DNA of 64,000 bases from Marinibaculum pumilum (GCF_042646425.1 NZ_JBHRTR010000005.1:1-64000), one strand, 5' to 3'. Counted from the first letter of the stretch, positions 33,907-45,021 are shown. The notes: generated by a model from the sequence alone, not told the origin. Numbers and translations are program-made.

Positions 33907-34595
33907 GGCTGTCCTCCGGTGGCAGCGGCGCCGGCGCGCGGGGCTGCAGTGATGGCGTCGATCTGGGCGTGCAGGGCGGCGCGCAGGCGGTCGATCACAG
34001 TGTCCGGCGCGGTTTCCATCAGGGCGGCGATTGTGCGGCGGCCGGCGGTGACATAGGCGATCGCACCGATCACCTGGAAGGCGATGATCATCGGGTCCTG
34101 GCCGTCCATCGGGCCGCCCCTTGCGGCCCTGGCGGCGGCGGCCTCCAGCTGTCGCATCAGCGGCTGCATCGGCCAGGAACGGGCCCGTTCCGCCCGCACC
34201 GGATTGTCCAGCAGTTCCCGCAGGATCAGGGTGGCGGCCTGCGGCCGCGCGACGCTCCAGTCCAGGAAGCCGCCGGCGATGCCGTGCAGATCGGCGCCGC
34301 GGACCGGCTGGCTCAGCTTGGCGTGGAGTTCGTCGGCGATCGCCTGCAGGACCGCCGCATAAAGCCGCCGCTTGTTCGGGAAGTGGTGCAGCAGGGCGGC
34401 ATTGCCCATGCCGATCGCGGCGCCGATCCCCCGCAGCGAGGTGCCGGCAAAGCCCTGCTCGGCGAATGCCGCCTCCGCCGCGGCCAGGATCCGGACGCGG
34501 GCCGCTTCGCCCTTTGCCACCCGGCCGTCCCGACCGGGCGGCGCAGTGGCTGGCAGCGGCACTGCGGCTGCAGTTGCTGCGGATCGGGTCGCCAT
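33903..34595 (-). CDS. TetR family transcriptional regulator
   Basis: 230 residues. HTH at about 32-80: ARVRILAAAEAAFAEQGFAGTSLRGIGAAIG and the recognition segment NAALLHHFPNKRRLY; the C-terminal ligand domain resembles the TetR C-terminal families with RAERARSWPMQPLMRQLEAA. It is the first gene of tetR-Rieske, and its own operator-like site lies just upstream (34614-34627). It most likely represses itself and the oxygenase and responds to the oxygenase substrate. Confidence 0.93.
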   Translation of the reverse strand: MATRSAATAAAVPLPATAPPGRDGRVAKGEAARVRILAAAEAAFAEQGFAGTSLRGIGAAIGMGNAALLHHFPNKRRLYAAVLQAIADELHAKLSQPVRGADLHGIAGGFLDWSVARPQAATLILRELLDNPVRAERARSWPMQPLMRQLEAAAARAARGGPMDGQDPMIIAFQVIGAIAYVTAGRRTIAALMETAPDTVIDRLRAALHAQIDAITAAPRAGAAATGGQP

Positions 34596-34613
34596 TCGGC
34601 GTTCCTTAAAATA

Positions 34614-34637
34614 ACCAACCAGTCGGTCAGTTTTATA
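34614..34637 (-). promoter_or_regulatory. TetR-type operator and -10 box of tetR
   Basis: Inverted repeat ACCAAC-CA-GTCGGT (6-bp arms, one mismatch) at 34614-34627, the common TetR half-site form. On the minus strand the likely -10 TATAAA is at 34632-34637, directly upstream, so a bound repressor would cover the start site. Confidence 0.55.
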
Positions 34638-34676
34638 TCAGATGATCGCGAAAGGCAAAGCCAGGCCGGTGTTCTA

Positions 34677-34694
34677 GCGGTATTTAAATACCGC
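34677..34694. promoter_or_regulatory. 18-bp perfect palindrome between tetR and rplM
   Basis: GCGGTATTTAAATACCGC reads the same on both strands. A smaller inverted repeat, ACTGA-AA-TCAGT, follows at 34706-34717. Neither has a T-run, so these look like protein-binding sites rather than terminators. They lie 36 bases upstream of the rplM -35 box. Confidence 0.5.
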
Positions 34695-34729
34695 AAACGT
34701 AAATCACTGAAATCAGTATGCTATTTCGC

Positions 34730-34758
34730 TTGACCCGGGTCCGATGTGTGGATATATC
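34730..34758 (+). promoter_or_regulatory. Promoter of rplM-rpsI with a palindrome on the -10 box
   Basis: TTGACC, 17-base spacer, TATATC. A perfect 14-bp palindrome, GTGGATATATCCAC at 34748-34761, covers the -10 box. The leader to the rplM start is about 130 bases. Confidence 0.65.
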
Positions 34759-34897
34759 CACCGCTCCCGAGACGGATCTGCGGCCATGGCCGGCTGCAGT
34801 GCGCCGCGGCACCCCGGATAGACCGCCCAGGCGGTCGCCGGGACGGGCGCCGCCAGGGCGCAGGCTCGCATGACGTCAGACGAATGGACGGACGAAC

Positions 34898-35368
34898 GTG
34901 ACAAAGACACTGTCGGCTAAGCCCTCCGACATCGAGAAGCGCTGGGTGCTGATCGATGCCGAGGGGCTGGTGCTGGGGCGGCTGGCGGCGATCATCGCCA
35001 CCCGCCTGCGCGGCAAGCACAAACCCTTCTACACCCCGCATATCGATTGCGGCGACAATGTCGTCGTGATCAACGCCGAGAAGGTGCGCCTGACCGGCAA
35101 CAAGCGGAACAACGAGAGCTTCTACTGGCACACCGGCTATCCGGGCGGCATCAAGGGCCGCACCTTCGCGCAGCGCCTGGACGGGCGCTTCCCGGAGCGT
35201 GTCATCGAGAAGGCGGTGGAGCGCATGCTGCCGAAGGAGAGCCCGCTGGCCCGCAAGCAGCTGGGCAACCTGAAGGTCTACAAGGGGGCTGAGCATCCGC
35301 ATGCCGGGCAGCAGCCCGAGCCGCTGGACGTCGCGGCGATGAATGCGAAGAACGTGAGGGTGCGCTGA
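34898..35368 (+). CDS. rplM: 50S ribosomal protein L13
   Basis: Ribosomal protein of the large subunit. 156 residues: RWVLIDAEGLVLGRLAAIIA, LRGKHKPFYTPHIDCGDNVVVINAEKV (region 34-60), the KGRTFAQRL segment and ERMLPKESPLARKQLGNLKVYKGAEHPHAGQQPE near the end. The start is a GTG with GGACG upstream. Two bases separate it from rpsI. In many bacteria L13 represses its own operon; whether the 130-base leader here carries such a site cannot be judged by eye. Confidence 0.98.
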   Translation: MTKTLSAKPSDIEKRWVLIDAEGLVLGRLAAIIATRLRGKHKPFYTPHIDCGDNVVVINAEKVRLTGNKRNNESFYWHTGYPGGIKGRTFAQRLDGRFPERVIEKAVERMLPKESPLARKQLGNLKVYKGAEHPHAGQQPEPLDVAAMNAKNVRVR

Positions 35369-35370
35369 CC

Positions 35371-35844
35371 ATGGCCGAAACCCAGACATTGACCGATCTG
35401 AAGGATCTCAGCGGCGCGGCGGAGCCCGCCGAGCTGCCGGAGCCGCAGATCGACGCGCAGGGCCGGTCCTATGCCACCGGCAAGCGCAAGGATGCGGTCG
35501 CCCGCGTGTGGATCAAGCCGGGCTCCGGCCGGATCACCGTGAACGGCAAGGACCAGCAGACCTATTTCGCGCGGCCGGTGCTGCAGATGATGCTGCAGCA
35601 GCCGTTCGAGGCGGCGCAGCGGGTGGGCCAGTACGACGTGTACTGCACCGTCGCCGGCGGCGGCCTCTCGGGCCAGGCCGGTGCGGTCCGCCACGGCATC
35701 TCCAAGGCGCTGACCCTCTACGAGCCGGCGCTGCGTCCGGCCCTGAAGTCGGGCGGCTTCCTGACCCGTGACAGCCGGACGGTGGAGCGCAAGAAGTACG
35801 GCCGGGCCAAGGCGCGGCGGAGCTTCCAGTTCTCCAAGCGCTGA
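35371..35844 (+). CDS. rpsI: 30S ribosomal protein S9
   Basis: 157 residues. The S9 domain begins at SYATGKRKDAVARVWIKPGSG (about 33-53), continues YVTV-type GGLSGQAGAVRHGISKAL and ends with LTRDSRTVERKKYGRAKARRSFQFSKR, the basic C-terminus that reaches the P-site tRNA. The N-terminal 30 residues, acidic, are an extension common in alphaproteobacteria. Ends the operon before a strong terminator. Confidence 0.98.
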   Translation: MAETQTLTDLKDLSGAAEPAELPEPQIDAQGRSYATGKRKDAVARVWIKPGSGRITVNGKDQQTYFARPVLQMMLQQPFEAAQRVGQYDVYCTVAGGGLSGQAGAVRHGISKALTLYEPALRPALKSGGFLTRDSRTVERKKYGRAKARRSFQFSKR

Positions 35845-35882
35845 TTGCTCTTCAGCGCGGCAGGACCAAGAACTGTCGAGAA

Positions 35883-35912
35883 GGCGCCGCCCGCAGGGCG
35901 GCGCCTTTTTTT
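35883..35912 (+). terminator. Intrinsic terminator after rpsI
   Basis: Perfect 10-bp stem GGCGCCGCCC / GGGCGGCGCC with a 3-base loop and seven T residues. Starts 38 bases after the rpsI stop. Confidence 0.92.
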
Positions 35913-35932
35913 GTCACCGCGGAAGAGCCCGG

Positions 35933-36304
35933 ATGTTCGAACCCTGCGATTGCGGAAGCGGCGCCACCTATATCACCTGCTGCGGCCGCCTCCACGCCGG
36001 CGCCCCGGCACCGGATGCCGAAGCCCTGATGCGATCCCGCTACAGCGCATTCCGGCGGGCGGATGTCGCGTACCTGCTGAAGAGCTGGGCGGCGGAGACC
36101 CGGCCGGCCTCGCTGTCGCTCGATCCGGCGCAGGAATGGACCGGTCTGAAGATCCATCGTCACAGGCTGACGGGCCCCGATACCGCCATCGTGAAATTCA
36201 CCGCGCGGTGGCGATCGGGACAGCGCACCGGTGGATTGACCGAAACCAGCCGCTTTCGTCGCGATGGCGCAGGCTGGGTCTATGTCGACGGCAGCGCCGG
36301 CTAG
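35933..36304 (+). CDS. YchJ family (UPF0225) protein with SEC-C zinc motif
   Basis: 123 residues. The N-terminus MFEPCDCGSGATYITCCGRLHAG carries the SEC-C-type metal motif (C-x-C-x8-C-C), followed by the YchJ core AEALMRSRYSAFRRADVAYLLKSWA and the SnoaL-like half, EWTGLKIHRHRLTGPD and VKFTARW. Widespread in proteobacteria without an established function. The ATG at 35933 is the only one that gives the normal length; it lies 20 bases after the rpsI terminator. Confidence 0.92.
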   Translation: MFEPCDCGSGATYITCCGRLHAGAPAPDAEALMRSRYSAFRRADVAYLLKSWAAETRPASLSLDPAQEWTGLKIHRHRLTGPDTAIVKFTARWRSGQRTGGLTETSRFRRDGAGWVYVDGSAG

Positions 36305-36354
36305 GATCCGCGCTCGCCCGGCTGGCTTCCCGCCCGGTGGCGCCGGCCGGCGGC

Positions 36355-36951
36355 TCAGCAGCCGCGCTTCGCGCTGTCGTCCGGCTTCAGCCCGCCCTGC
36401 GCCACGGCATCGGTCAGCGCCGCCTCCACCGCCGGCCACAGGGCCGGCGCGCCATCGGCGATGCCGCCCATGACCTGCCGCTCCCGGCCCGCGTCCCAGT
36501 CATAGTCGGTCCAGGTGCCGCCGCCGCCCGGGCCTCTCGGCCGGCATGGCGCCAGGGCGGCCGGCCTTGCAGCTCGGCCGCCGGCCGCCCCCATTCCCGC
36601 TCACGGGCGGGAGAGGCCGCTAGCAGGGGGTGATCGGTATCGACCACCAGGTGGACGGGCAGGGGCGAGCCCTCCACCAGCCGTCGCAGCCGTCCGTCGG
36701 GAAGCGCCTCTGCCGGTCCTTCAAGCCGGTCCAGGAGCTGCAGTGCCAGGGCGGCAGCAGGCCGGATCTCGCCGCGCTCCCAGCGGGAGGCGGTTGCCTG
36801 GGTTGGCGCCGGCCCAGTCCGCGACGACGGCCTGCTTCTGTTCCCGCAACCGCCGCAGGCTGCGCAGCCTTGCGCCGAAGTCCGGCAGCGCGGCGGCGGC
36901 TTCGGCCCCCGGGTCGCCGGGCCGCGGGGAGGGGGGAAGGGGAAGAGGCAT
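36355..36951 (-). pseudogene. Frameshifted XRE-type HTH regulator with PAS-like domain
   Basis: Three consecutive pieces in three frames read as one protein. Piece 1 (from ATG 36951) MPLPLPPSPRPGDPG then FGARLRSLRRLREQKQAVVADWAGAN; a one-base shift in a GGG run at 36800-36802 leads to NQATASRWERGEIRPAAAL, which completes an XRE HTH, and LVEGSPLPVHLVVDTDHPLLAAS, PAS-like; a second shift in a GCC-repeat at about 36517-36532 leads to GGTWTDYDWDAGRERQVMGG and a C-terminus ending at 36355. Each piece alone would be a fragment of 50-90 residues. The gene is divergent from the methyltransferase at 37143, which it may once have controlled. Sequencing error at the two repeats is the alternative. Confidence 0.65.
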
Positions 36952-37049
36952 GAACCTGCCGTTTCGCATGATACGCCTGATGTTCAACAGAGCATTGATA
37001 AACGCGTCTTGTGATATCCCGCCCGACCCTCATCAAATCATGGAGAAGT

Positions 37050-37110
37050 TCAAGCAGGTATTGAAACATGGCTGCGCCTGCTTGATCCATGTTGCGCTGC
37101 ACTATATATA
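37050..37110 (+). promoter_or_regulatory. Methyltransferase promoter with an overlapping inverted repeat
   Basis: TTGATC at 37082-37087, 17-base spacer, TATATA at 37105-37110. A perfect 9-bp inverted repeat, TCAAGCAGG at 37050-37058 and CCTGCTTGA at 37077-37085, 18 bases apart, ends on the -35 box, which is a good position for a repressor. Transcription would start about 25 bases before the gene. Confidence 0.6.
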
Positions 37111-37142
37111 AGGGCAGAGGTTCAACAACTGGGTAAGAGGTT

Positions 37143-38156
37143 ATGGAGTCGATCAGAACAGCGGAAGAGATTTCAACCATAGCTTTCGGATTCATGGCCT
37201 CCAAGGCGCTGTTTTCGGCGCTGCATGTGGGGGTCTTCGACGCGCTGGCCAAAGGGCCGATGGGCGTCGATGCGCTGGCCAAGGCCACCGGGATCCAGAA
37301 GCGACGGTTGACCACTCTGCTGACTGCCCTGGTCGCGTCCGGCCTGGTGGAGAAGGACGGCAGTTCATACAGCAACGCACCCGGCGCCCAGGACTATCTG
37401 GTGCAGGACGCGAAAGCCTATTTCGGCGACTATCTCCGCTATCAGATCGACCGCCAGATGTTCCCGATGATGACCGAGCTGGTGCCGGTCCTGGAGAAGG
37501 GCGAGGCAGCCGAGGCGCCGGACTACGAGGCCTGGATGGCCGACCCGAACGAGGCGCGGCTGTTCAGCGAATCCCAGCATTCCGGTTCCCTCGGCCCCGG
37601 CGCGGTGCTGGCGAAGATGGTCGAACTTGAGGGGGCAAAGAGCCTGCTCGACGTCGGCGGCGGCACCGGCGCCTTCGCCATCATGTTCGCCAAGCGCTAT
37701 CCGGGCCTGGCGACCTGGGTGCTGGACTTCGCCAATGTCTGCGAGGTCGGCAAGACCTTCGTCGAGAAGGCGGGGATGAGCGACCGGGTCGGCTTCATTC
37801 CCGGCAACGCGATCGAGAGCGAGTTTCCGCCCGGCCAGGATGCGATCCTGATGTCCTACCTTCTGGGCGGGGTGCCGGCCGACACGATCCCGGGCCTGGT
37901 CGACAAGGCCTATGCCAGCCTGAAACCGGGCGGGATGCTGATCGTGCACGACTTCATGGTCGAGGACGACCGCTCCGGCCCGCCGCTCGCCGCGCTCTGG
38001 GCGCTGCAGCATATGGTCTATACGCCGGAAGGGATGTCCCTGACGGCCGGCGGCGTGCGGCAGCAGATCCTGAAATCGGGTTTCGAGGAGCCCCGAATCG
38101 AGGTCCTGATCGCCGGCATGACCAAGGTCCTGATCGCGAAGAAGCCTGCTGCGTGA
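37143..38156 (+). CDS. SAM-dependent O-methyltransferase-like protein
   Basis: 337 residues of the type with an N-terminal winged-helix dimerisation domain (residues 1-100: AFGFMASKALFSALHVGVFDAL, then RRLTTLLTALVASGLVEK) and a class I methyltransferase domain with motif I SLLDVGGGTGAFAI at about 165-178 and PGGMLIVHDFMVEDD in motif IV/post-IV. Relatives include hydroxyneurosporene and acetylserotonin O-methyltransferases, so a small-molecule hydroxyl is the likely acceptor; the substrate is unknown. No carotenoid or bacteriochlorophyll gene is near. AAGAGG lies just before the ATG. Divergent from the broken HTH regulator. Confidence 0.88.
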   Translation: MESIRTAEEISTIAFGFMASKALFSALHVGVFDALAKGPMGVDALAKATGIQKRRLTTLLTALVASGLVEKDGSSYSNAPGAQDYLVQDAKAYFGDYLRYQIDRQMFPMMTELVPVLEKGEAAEAPDYEAWMADPNEARLFSESQHSGSLGPGAVLAKMVELEGAKSLLDVGGGTGAFAIMFAKRYPGLATWVLDFANVCEVGKTFVEKAGMSDRVGFIPGNAIESEFPPGQDAILMSYLLGGVPADTIPGLVDKAYASLKPGGMLIVHDFMVEDDRSGPPLAALWALQHMVYTPEGMSLTAGGVRQQILKSGFEEPRIEVLIAGMTKVLIAKKPAA

Positions 38157-38524
38157 TCTTCAAACCGGCTGTCAATCCATTGATTTGAAAGGGTTTTTCC
38201 GGCTGCGACCTTGGGCGTGAATGGTTTGGCGAGACGGGATTAGCGCGACGTTCCGTGCTGGTGTAACGTCCGCCGACCTGATAACACCCGGCAAGGCGGC
38301 GCCCCCTGAAAGCCCGGCTCCGGCAACTGCCGCAGCCGGCAGGCGGGCCGCCTGTCCGGAGAAGCGCTGCCGCGTCCGCCGGCCGGACCGGCAACCGGCA
38401 CGGCGGCGCGACGTGAACCCCCCGATCGCCCGGGACTGCGGTCCCGCCCGCACCGGGCCCCGCCGCGTCCCGGCCGATACCGGTCTGCCGGACGGGCATC
38501 CTGACGGATCTGCATTGACGACAC
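38157..38524. other. 368-base gap upstream of gyrA
   Basis: No supported gene. The first 100 bases are AT-richer (around 38165-38215, with TTGAAAGGG) and are the most likely site of the gyrA promoter, but no pair of boxes with correct spacing stands out. The second half is very GC-rich. Confidence 0.4.
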
Positions 38525-41308
<2,784 letters not shown>

Positions 41309-41384
41309 CCGGGCGCAGGATCCGAACGGAGCCGGCGGTCGCGCCGGCGCGCGGCCCGCAGGGGCCGCCTGAGGGGGAAACCGA

Positions 41385-41927
41385 ATGGGCAGCATCCAGC
41401 GGGTCGGGCTCTATCCCGGCACTTTCGATCCGATCACCCGCGGCCATCACGACATCATCATGCGGGCCAGCAAGCTGGTCGACCGCCTGGTGATCGGCGT
41501 GGCCGCCAATCCCGGCAAGAACCCGCTTTTCACCCTCGAGGAACGGGTGGAGATGGTGGAGCACGAGGCGCGCTCCGCCATCGGCGGCCGCAGCGAGATG
41601 GAGGTCGTCTCCTACTCAAACCTGCTGATGCATTTCGCGGAGGATATCGGCGCCTCGGTCATCATCCGCGGCCTGCGGGCGGTGTCCGACTTCGACTACG
41701 AATTCCAGATGGTGGGCATGAACACCCGCCTGAACCCGAACATCGAGACGGTGTTCCTGATGGCCTCCGACAACCACCAGTTCATCGCCTCGAAACTGGT
41801 GCGCGAGGTGGCGCAACTGCGCGGAGACGTCTATCCCTTCGTCTCCGACCGCGTCGCGGAGAAGCTGCTGGCCAAGGTCGGCGGCGAGCCGAAGCGCCGG
41901 GCGCCGAAGCGCCACAACAGCGACTGA
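41385..41927 (+). CDS. coaD: Phosphopantetheine adenylyltransferase
   Basis: Penultimate step of coenzyme A synthesis: transfers AMP from ATP to 4'-phosphopantetheine. 180 residues with the nucleotidyltransferase motif YPGTFDPITRGHHDIIMRAS, VVSYSNLLMHFAEDIGASVIIRGLRAVSDFDYEFQM (region 69-104), and SDNHQFIASKLVREVA. GAGGGGG lies just before the ATG. Follows gyrA by 76 bases; gyrA-coaD-ppi-queA-tgt is a frequent alphaproteobacterial order. Confidence 0.96.
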   Translation: MGSIQRVGLYPGTFDPITRGHHDIIMRASKLVDRLVIGVAANPGKNPLFTLEERVEMVEHEARSAIGGRSEMEVVSYSNLLMHFAEDIGASVIIRGLRAVSDFDYEFQMVGMNTRLNPNIETVFLMASDNHQFIASKLVREVAQLRGDVYPFVSDRVAEKLLAKVGGEPKRRAPKRHNSD

Positions 41928-41993
41928 TCCGCCGGCGGGCGACCGGTCCCCGGTCCGTTGCGACCGAAACGAACCCATGAATGAGGTGTGCCA

Positions 41994-42578
41994 ATGCTGT
42001 CTGTTCATTCCCGGCTTCGAGCCTGCCTCGCAGCGCTCCTGTTGCTCGCGGGGGCGGCGCTGACGGTGTCCGGCGCAAGCGCAGCAGAGGAGAAAAGAGC
42101 ATTGGATCCCGAGAACACGATCTACCTGGACCTGGAGGATGGCCGCGTGGTGATCGCCATGCGCCCCGACCTGGCGCCCAACCATGTCGCCCGCATCAAG
42201 GAGCTGGTGCGCGACGGCTTCTATGACGGCACGCCGTTCCACCGCGTCATCACCGGCTTCATGGTGCAGGGCGGCGATCCGACCGGCACCGGCATGGGCG
42301 GTTCCGGCCAGAAGCTGGATGCGGAGTTCAACGCTGGCAAGCATGTCCGTGGCGCGGTGTCGATGGCGCGGGCGCAGAACCCGGACAGCGCCGACAGCCA
42401 GTTCTTCATCGTGACCGCCGATTCCAACTTCCTGGACGGCCAGTACACGATGTGGGGCGAAGTGGTCGAAGGCATGGATGCGGTCGACAAGATCAAGGTC
42501 GGCCAGCCGCCGAACGGCATCGTGGAGGATCCCGACAAGATCGTCCGCATGCAGATGATGTCCGACGCCGAGAAGTGA
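41994..42578 (+). CDS. Exported cyclophilin-type peptidyl-prolyl isomerase
   Basis: Catalyses cis-trans isomerisation of prolyl bonds, here in the periplasm. 194 residues; a signal peptide (hydrophobic 10-25, ASA cleavage near 31) precedes the cyclophilin domain: FYDGTPFHRVITGFMVQGGDPTGTG, GAVSMARAQNPDSADSQFFI and LDGQYTMWGEVVEGMD, with the active-site R, F and Q residues present. ATG 41994 fits a GAGG seven bases upstream; a GTG at 41988 is less likely. Between coaD and queA. Confidence 0.93.
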   Translation: MLSVHSRLRACLAALLLLAGAALTVSGASAAEEKRALDPENTIYLDLEDGRVVIAMRPDLAPNHVARIKELVRDGFYDGTPFHRVITGFMVQGGDPTGTGMGGSGQKLDAEFNAGKHVRGAVSMARAQNPDSADSQFFIVTADSNFLDGQYTMWGEVVEGMDAVDKIKVGQPPNGIVEDPDKIVRMQMMSDAEK

Positions 42579-42650
42579 TCCCTGCGGCCCGGTGCGCAGC
42601 GGGGCACCGCGCGCGCCGGGCTGACGGCGGCCCATGCGCGCCGGCCCCCC

Positions 42651-43730
42651 ATGCGCGTCGACCTTTTTGACTTCGACCTGCCGCCGGAGCTGATCGCCAC
42701 CCGGCCGGTGCGCCCGCGCGACACGGCCAGGCTGCTGACCTGCCTGGCGGAGGACGGCGCGGGCTTCGGCCATCGCCATGTCGGCGACCTGCCCGGCCTG
42801 CTGCGGCCGGGCGACCTGCTGGTCTTCAACGATACCAGGGTGATCGCCGCCCGCCTGGCGGCGCTGCGTCCGCGCGGCGATGCGGTGGCGCAGGTCGAGG
42901 TCACCCTGTTGCGACCGGCACCGGAACCGGCAGGAAACGACGGCTGCTGGGAGGGCCTCGCCCGGCCGGCGAAGCGGCTGCGTCCCGGCGACCGGCTGGA
43001 GGTGCGGGGCCCGGAGCCGCTGGCGGCCGAGGTCCTGGAGGTGGCGCCCGGAGGCCTGGTCCGGCTCGCCTTCGATCGGGCCGGTGCGGATCTGGACCGT
43101 GCCATTGCCGCCGACGGGACGATGCCGCTGCCGCCCTATATCGCCGGGCGGCGGCCGGCCGATGCGCAGGACCGGGAGGATTACCAGACCGTCTATGCGC
43201 GGGCCGCAGGGGCGGTGGCGGCGCCGACGGCCGGGCTGCACTTCACCGATCGCCTGATCGCGGCGCTGTCGGCGGCCGGGATCGGCCATGCCTTCGTTAC
43301 CCTGCATGTCGGCGCCGGCACCTTCCAGCCGGTGCGTGTGGACGATACCGACGACCATCGCATGCATGCGGAATGGGGTGAGGTGACGCCGGAGGTCGCC
43401 GCCCGGATCGCCGCGGTGCGGGCCGCCGGCGGCCGCATCGTCGCGGTCGGCACGACGGCACTGCGCCTCCTTGAATCCGCCGCCGCCGGCGGTGCGGTGG
43501 CGCCGTTCGCGGGGGAGACCGACATCTTCATCACCCCGGGCTACCGCTTCCGCGCGGTCGACCTGCTGCTGACCAACTTCCACCTGCCGCGGTCGACCCT
43601 GATGATGCTGGTGGCCGCCTTCATCGGCCTGGACCGGATGCAGGCGCTCTATCGGGTGGCTGTGGCGGAGCGCTACCGTTTCTATTCCTACGGCGATGCC
43701 TCGCTGCTGCAGCGGCGGGATCCCGATTGA
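42651..43730 (+). CDS. queA: S-adenosylmethionine:tRNA ribosyltransferase-isomerase
   Basis: Adds the cyclopentenediol ring to preQ1 in tRNA, the step after Tgt, giving epoxyqueuosine. 359 residues with MRVDLFDFDLPPELIATRPVRPRD, GDLLVFNDTRVIAARL, PLPPYI, YQTVYARAAGAVAAPTAGLHFT and LLLTNFHLPRSTLMMLVAAF. Directly followed by tgt, which acts first in the same pathway; the tgt start lies 11 bases on. Normal length. Confidence 0.96.
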   Translation: MRVDLFDFDLPPELIATRPVRPRDTARLLTCLAEDGAGFGHRHVGDLPGLLRPGDLLVFNDTRVIAARLAALRPRGDAVAQVEVTLLRPAPEPAGNDGCWEGLARPAKRLRPGDRLEVRGPEPLAAEVLEVAPGGLVRLAFDRAGADLDRAIAADGTMPLPPYIAGRRPADAQDREDYQTVYARAAGAVAAPTAGLHFTDRLIAALSAAGIGHAFVTLHVGAGTFQPVRVDDTDDHRMHAEWGEVTPEVAARIAAVRAAGGRIVAVGTTALRLLESAAAGGAVAPFAGETDIFITPGYRFRAVDLLLTNFHLPRSTLMMLVAAFIGLDRMQALYRVAVAERYRFYSYGDASLLQRRDPD

Positions 43731-43741
43731 CAGAGGCCCGC

Positions 43742-44947
43742 ATGACAGAAGACGGCATGTCAGAAGTCCGGGGGGGACCGGTGCTGCCGGACAGGGGCCT
43801 CAGCTTCGCGCTGCTGGCGCGCGACGGGCAGGCCCGCCGCGGCCGGCTGGCCACCGCCCATGGCATCGTCGAGACGCCGGCCTTCATGCCGGTTGGCACC
43901 GCGGCGACGGTGAAGGCGATGACGCCGGAGGCGGTGGCGCAGACCGGCGCGCAGATCGTCCTGGGCAACACTTACCACCTGATGCTGCGGCCCGGCGCGG
44001 ACCGGATCCGCCGGCTGGGCGGCTTGCGGAAGTTCATGAACTGGCAGGGGCCGGTGCTGACCGATTCCGGCGGCTTTCAGGTGATGTCCCTGGCGGACCT
44101 GCGGAAGGTGACGGAGGAAGGGGTCACCTTCCGCTCCCACCTGGACGGGGCGAAGCATCTGCTGAGCCCGGAATCCGCGGTCGGCATCCAGCACGACCTG
44201 GATTCCACCATCACCATGCAGCTGGACGAATGCGTCGCCTATCCGGCGCCCGAAGCGGAGGCGGAGCGGGCGATGGAGCTGTCCTTGCGCTGGGCGGCGC
44301 GCTGCAAGGCGGCGTTCCGGCCGCGCGCCGGCTATGGCCTGTTCGGCATCGTGCAGGGCGGCGTGAACCCGACCCTGCGCCACCGCAGTGCCGCCGGCCT
44401 GGTGGAGATCGGCTTCGACGGCTATGCGCTGGGCGGCCTGGCGGTGGGCGAGGGGCTGGAGCTGCGCAACCTGGTCCTGGACGCCACCGTCCCCCATCTG
44501 CCGGAAGACAGGCCGCGCTACCTGATGGGGGTGGGCAAGCCGGTCGACCTGGTGGAATCGGTGGCCCGCGGCGTCGACATGTTCGACTGCGTGCTGCCGA
44601 CCCGGTCGGGACGTACCAGCCAGGCCTTCACTCGCGCCGGGCCGATGAACCTGCGCAATGCCCGCTTTGCCGACGATGCGGAGCCGCTCGATCCGGACTG
44701 CGCCTGCCCGGCCTGCCGCAATTACGGCCGCGCCTATCTGCACCACCTGGTGAAGGCGAAGGAGATCCTGGGCTCGATGCTGCTGACCTGGCACAACCTG
44801 ACCTACTACCAGGACCTGATGCGGGACATGCGCCAGGCGATCCAGGCCGGCCGTTTCGCTTCCTTTCGCCGCGCTTTCCTGGACAGCCCGGCCGCCGGCA
44901 GGGAGACAGAGGCTGCCGGCAGTTCCGGGGACGGCCCGGAGAATTGA
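43742..44947 (+). CDS. tgt: tRNA-guanine transglycosylase
   Basis: Exchanges guanine at position 34 of tRNA-Asp, -Asn, -His and -Tyr for preQ1. About 401 residues: LTDSGGFQVMSLADL with the first aspartate, the preQ1 site FGIVQGG, FDCVLPTRSGRTSQAFTRAG with the catalytic nucleophile, and zinc ligands CACPACRNYGRAYLHHL. ATG 43742 has GAGG five bases upstream; a TTG at 43727 overlaps queA, and a third candidate ATG is at 43757. A Gly/Ser-rich tail follows the domain. Confidence 0.96.
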   Translation: MTEDGMSEVRGGPVLPDRGLSFALLARDGQARRGRLATAHGIVETPAFMPVGTAATVKAMTPEAVAQTGAQIVLGNTYHLMLRPGADRIRRLGGLRKFMNWQGPVLTDSGGFQVMSLADLRKVTEEGVTFRSHLDGAKHLLSPESAVGIQHDLDSTITMQLDECVAYPAPEAEAERAMELSLRWAARCKAAFRPRAGYGLFGIVQGGVNPTLRHRSAAGLVEIGFDGYALGGLAVGEGLELRNLVLDATVPHLPEDRPRYLMGVGKPVDLVESVARGVDMFDCVLPTRSGRTSQAFTRAGPMNLRNARFADDAEPLDPDCACPACRNYGRAYLHHLVKAKEILGSMLLTWHNLTYYQDLMRDMRQAIQAGRFASFRRAFLDSPAAGRETEAAGSSGDGPEN

Positions 44948-44972
44948 TTCCGGGGCCGAAGCTTTCTATGGT
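44944..44972 (+). promoter_or_regulatory. Promoter of tRNA-Lys
   Basis: TTGATT, 17-base spacer, TATGGT; the -35 overlaps the tgt stop codon. Transcription would begin about 43 bases before the tRNA. Confidence 0.6.
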
Positions 44973-45021
44973 CCGCGCACTTCCGGCGGCCCTGCGACTT
45001 CTCTTCGGCCGCCGCGATCCA

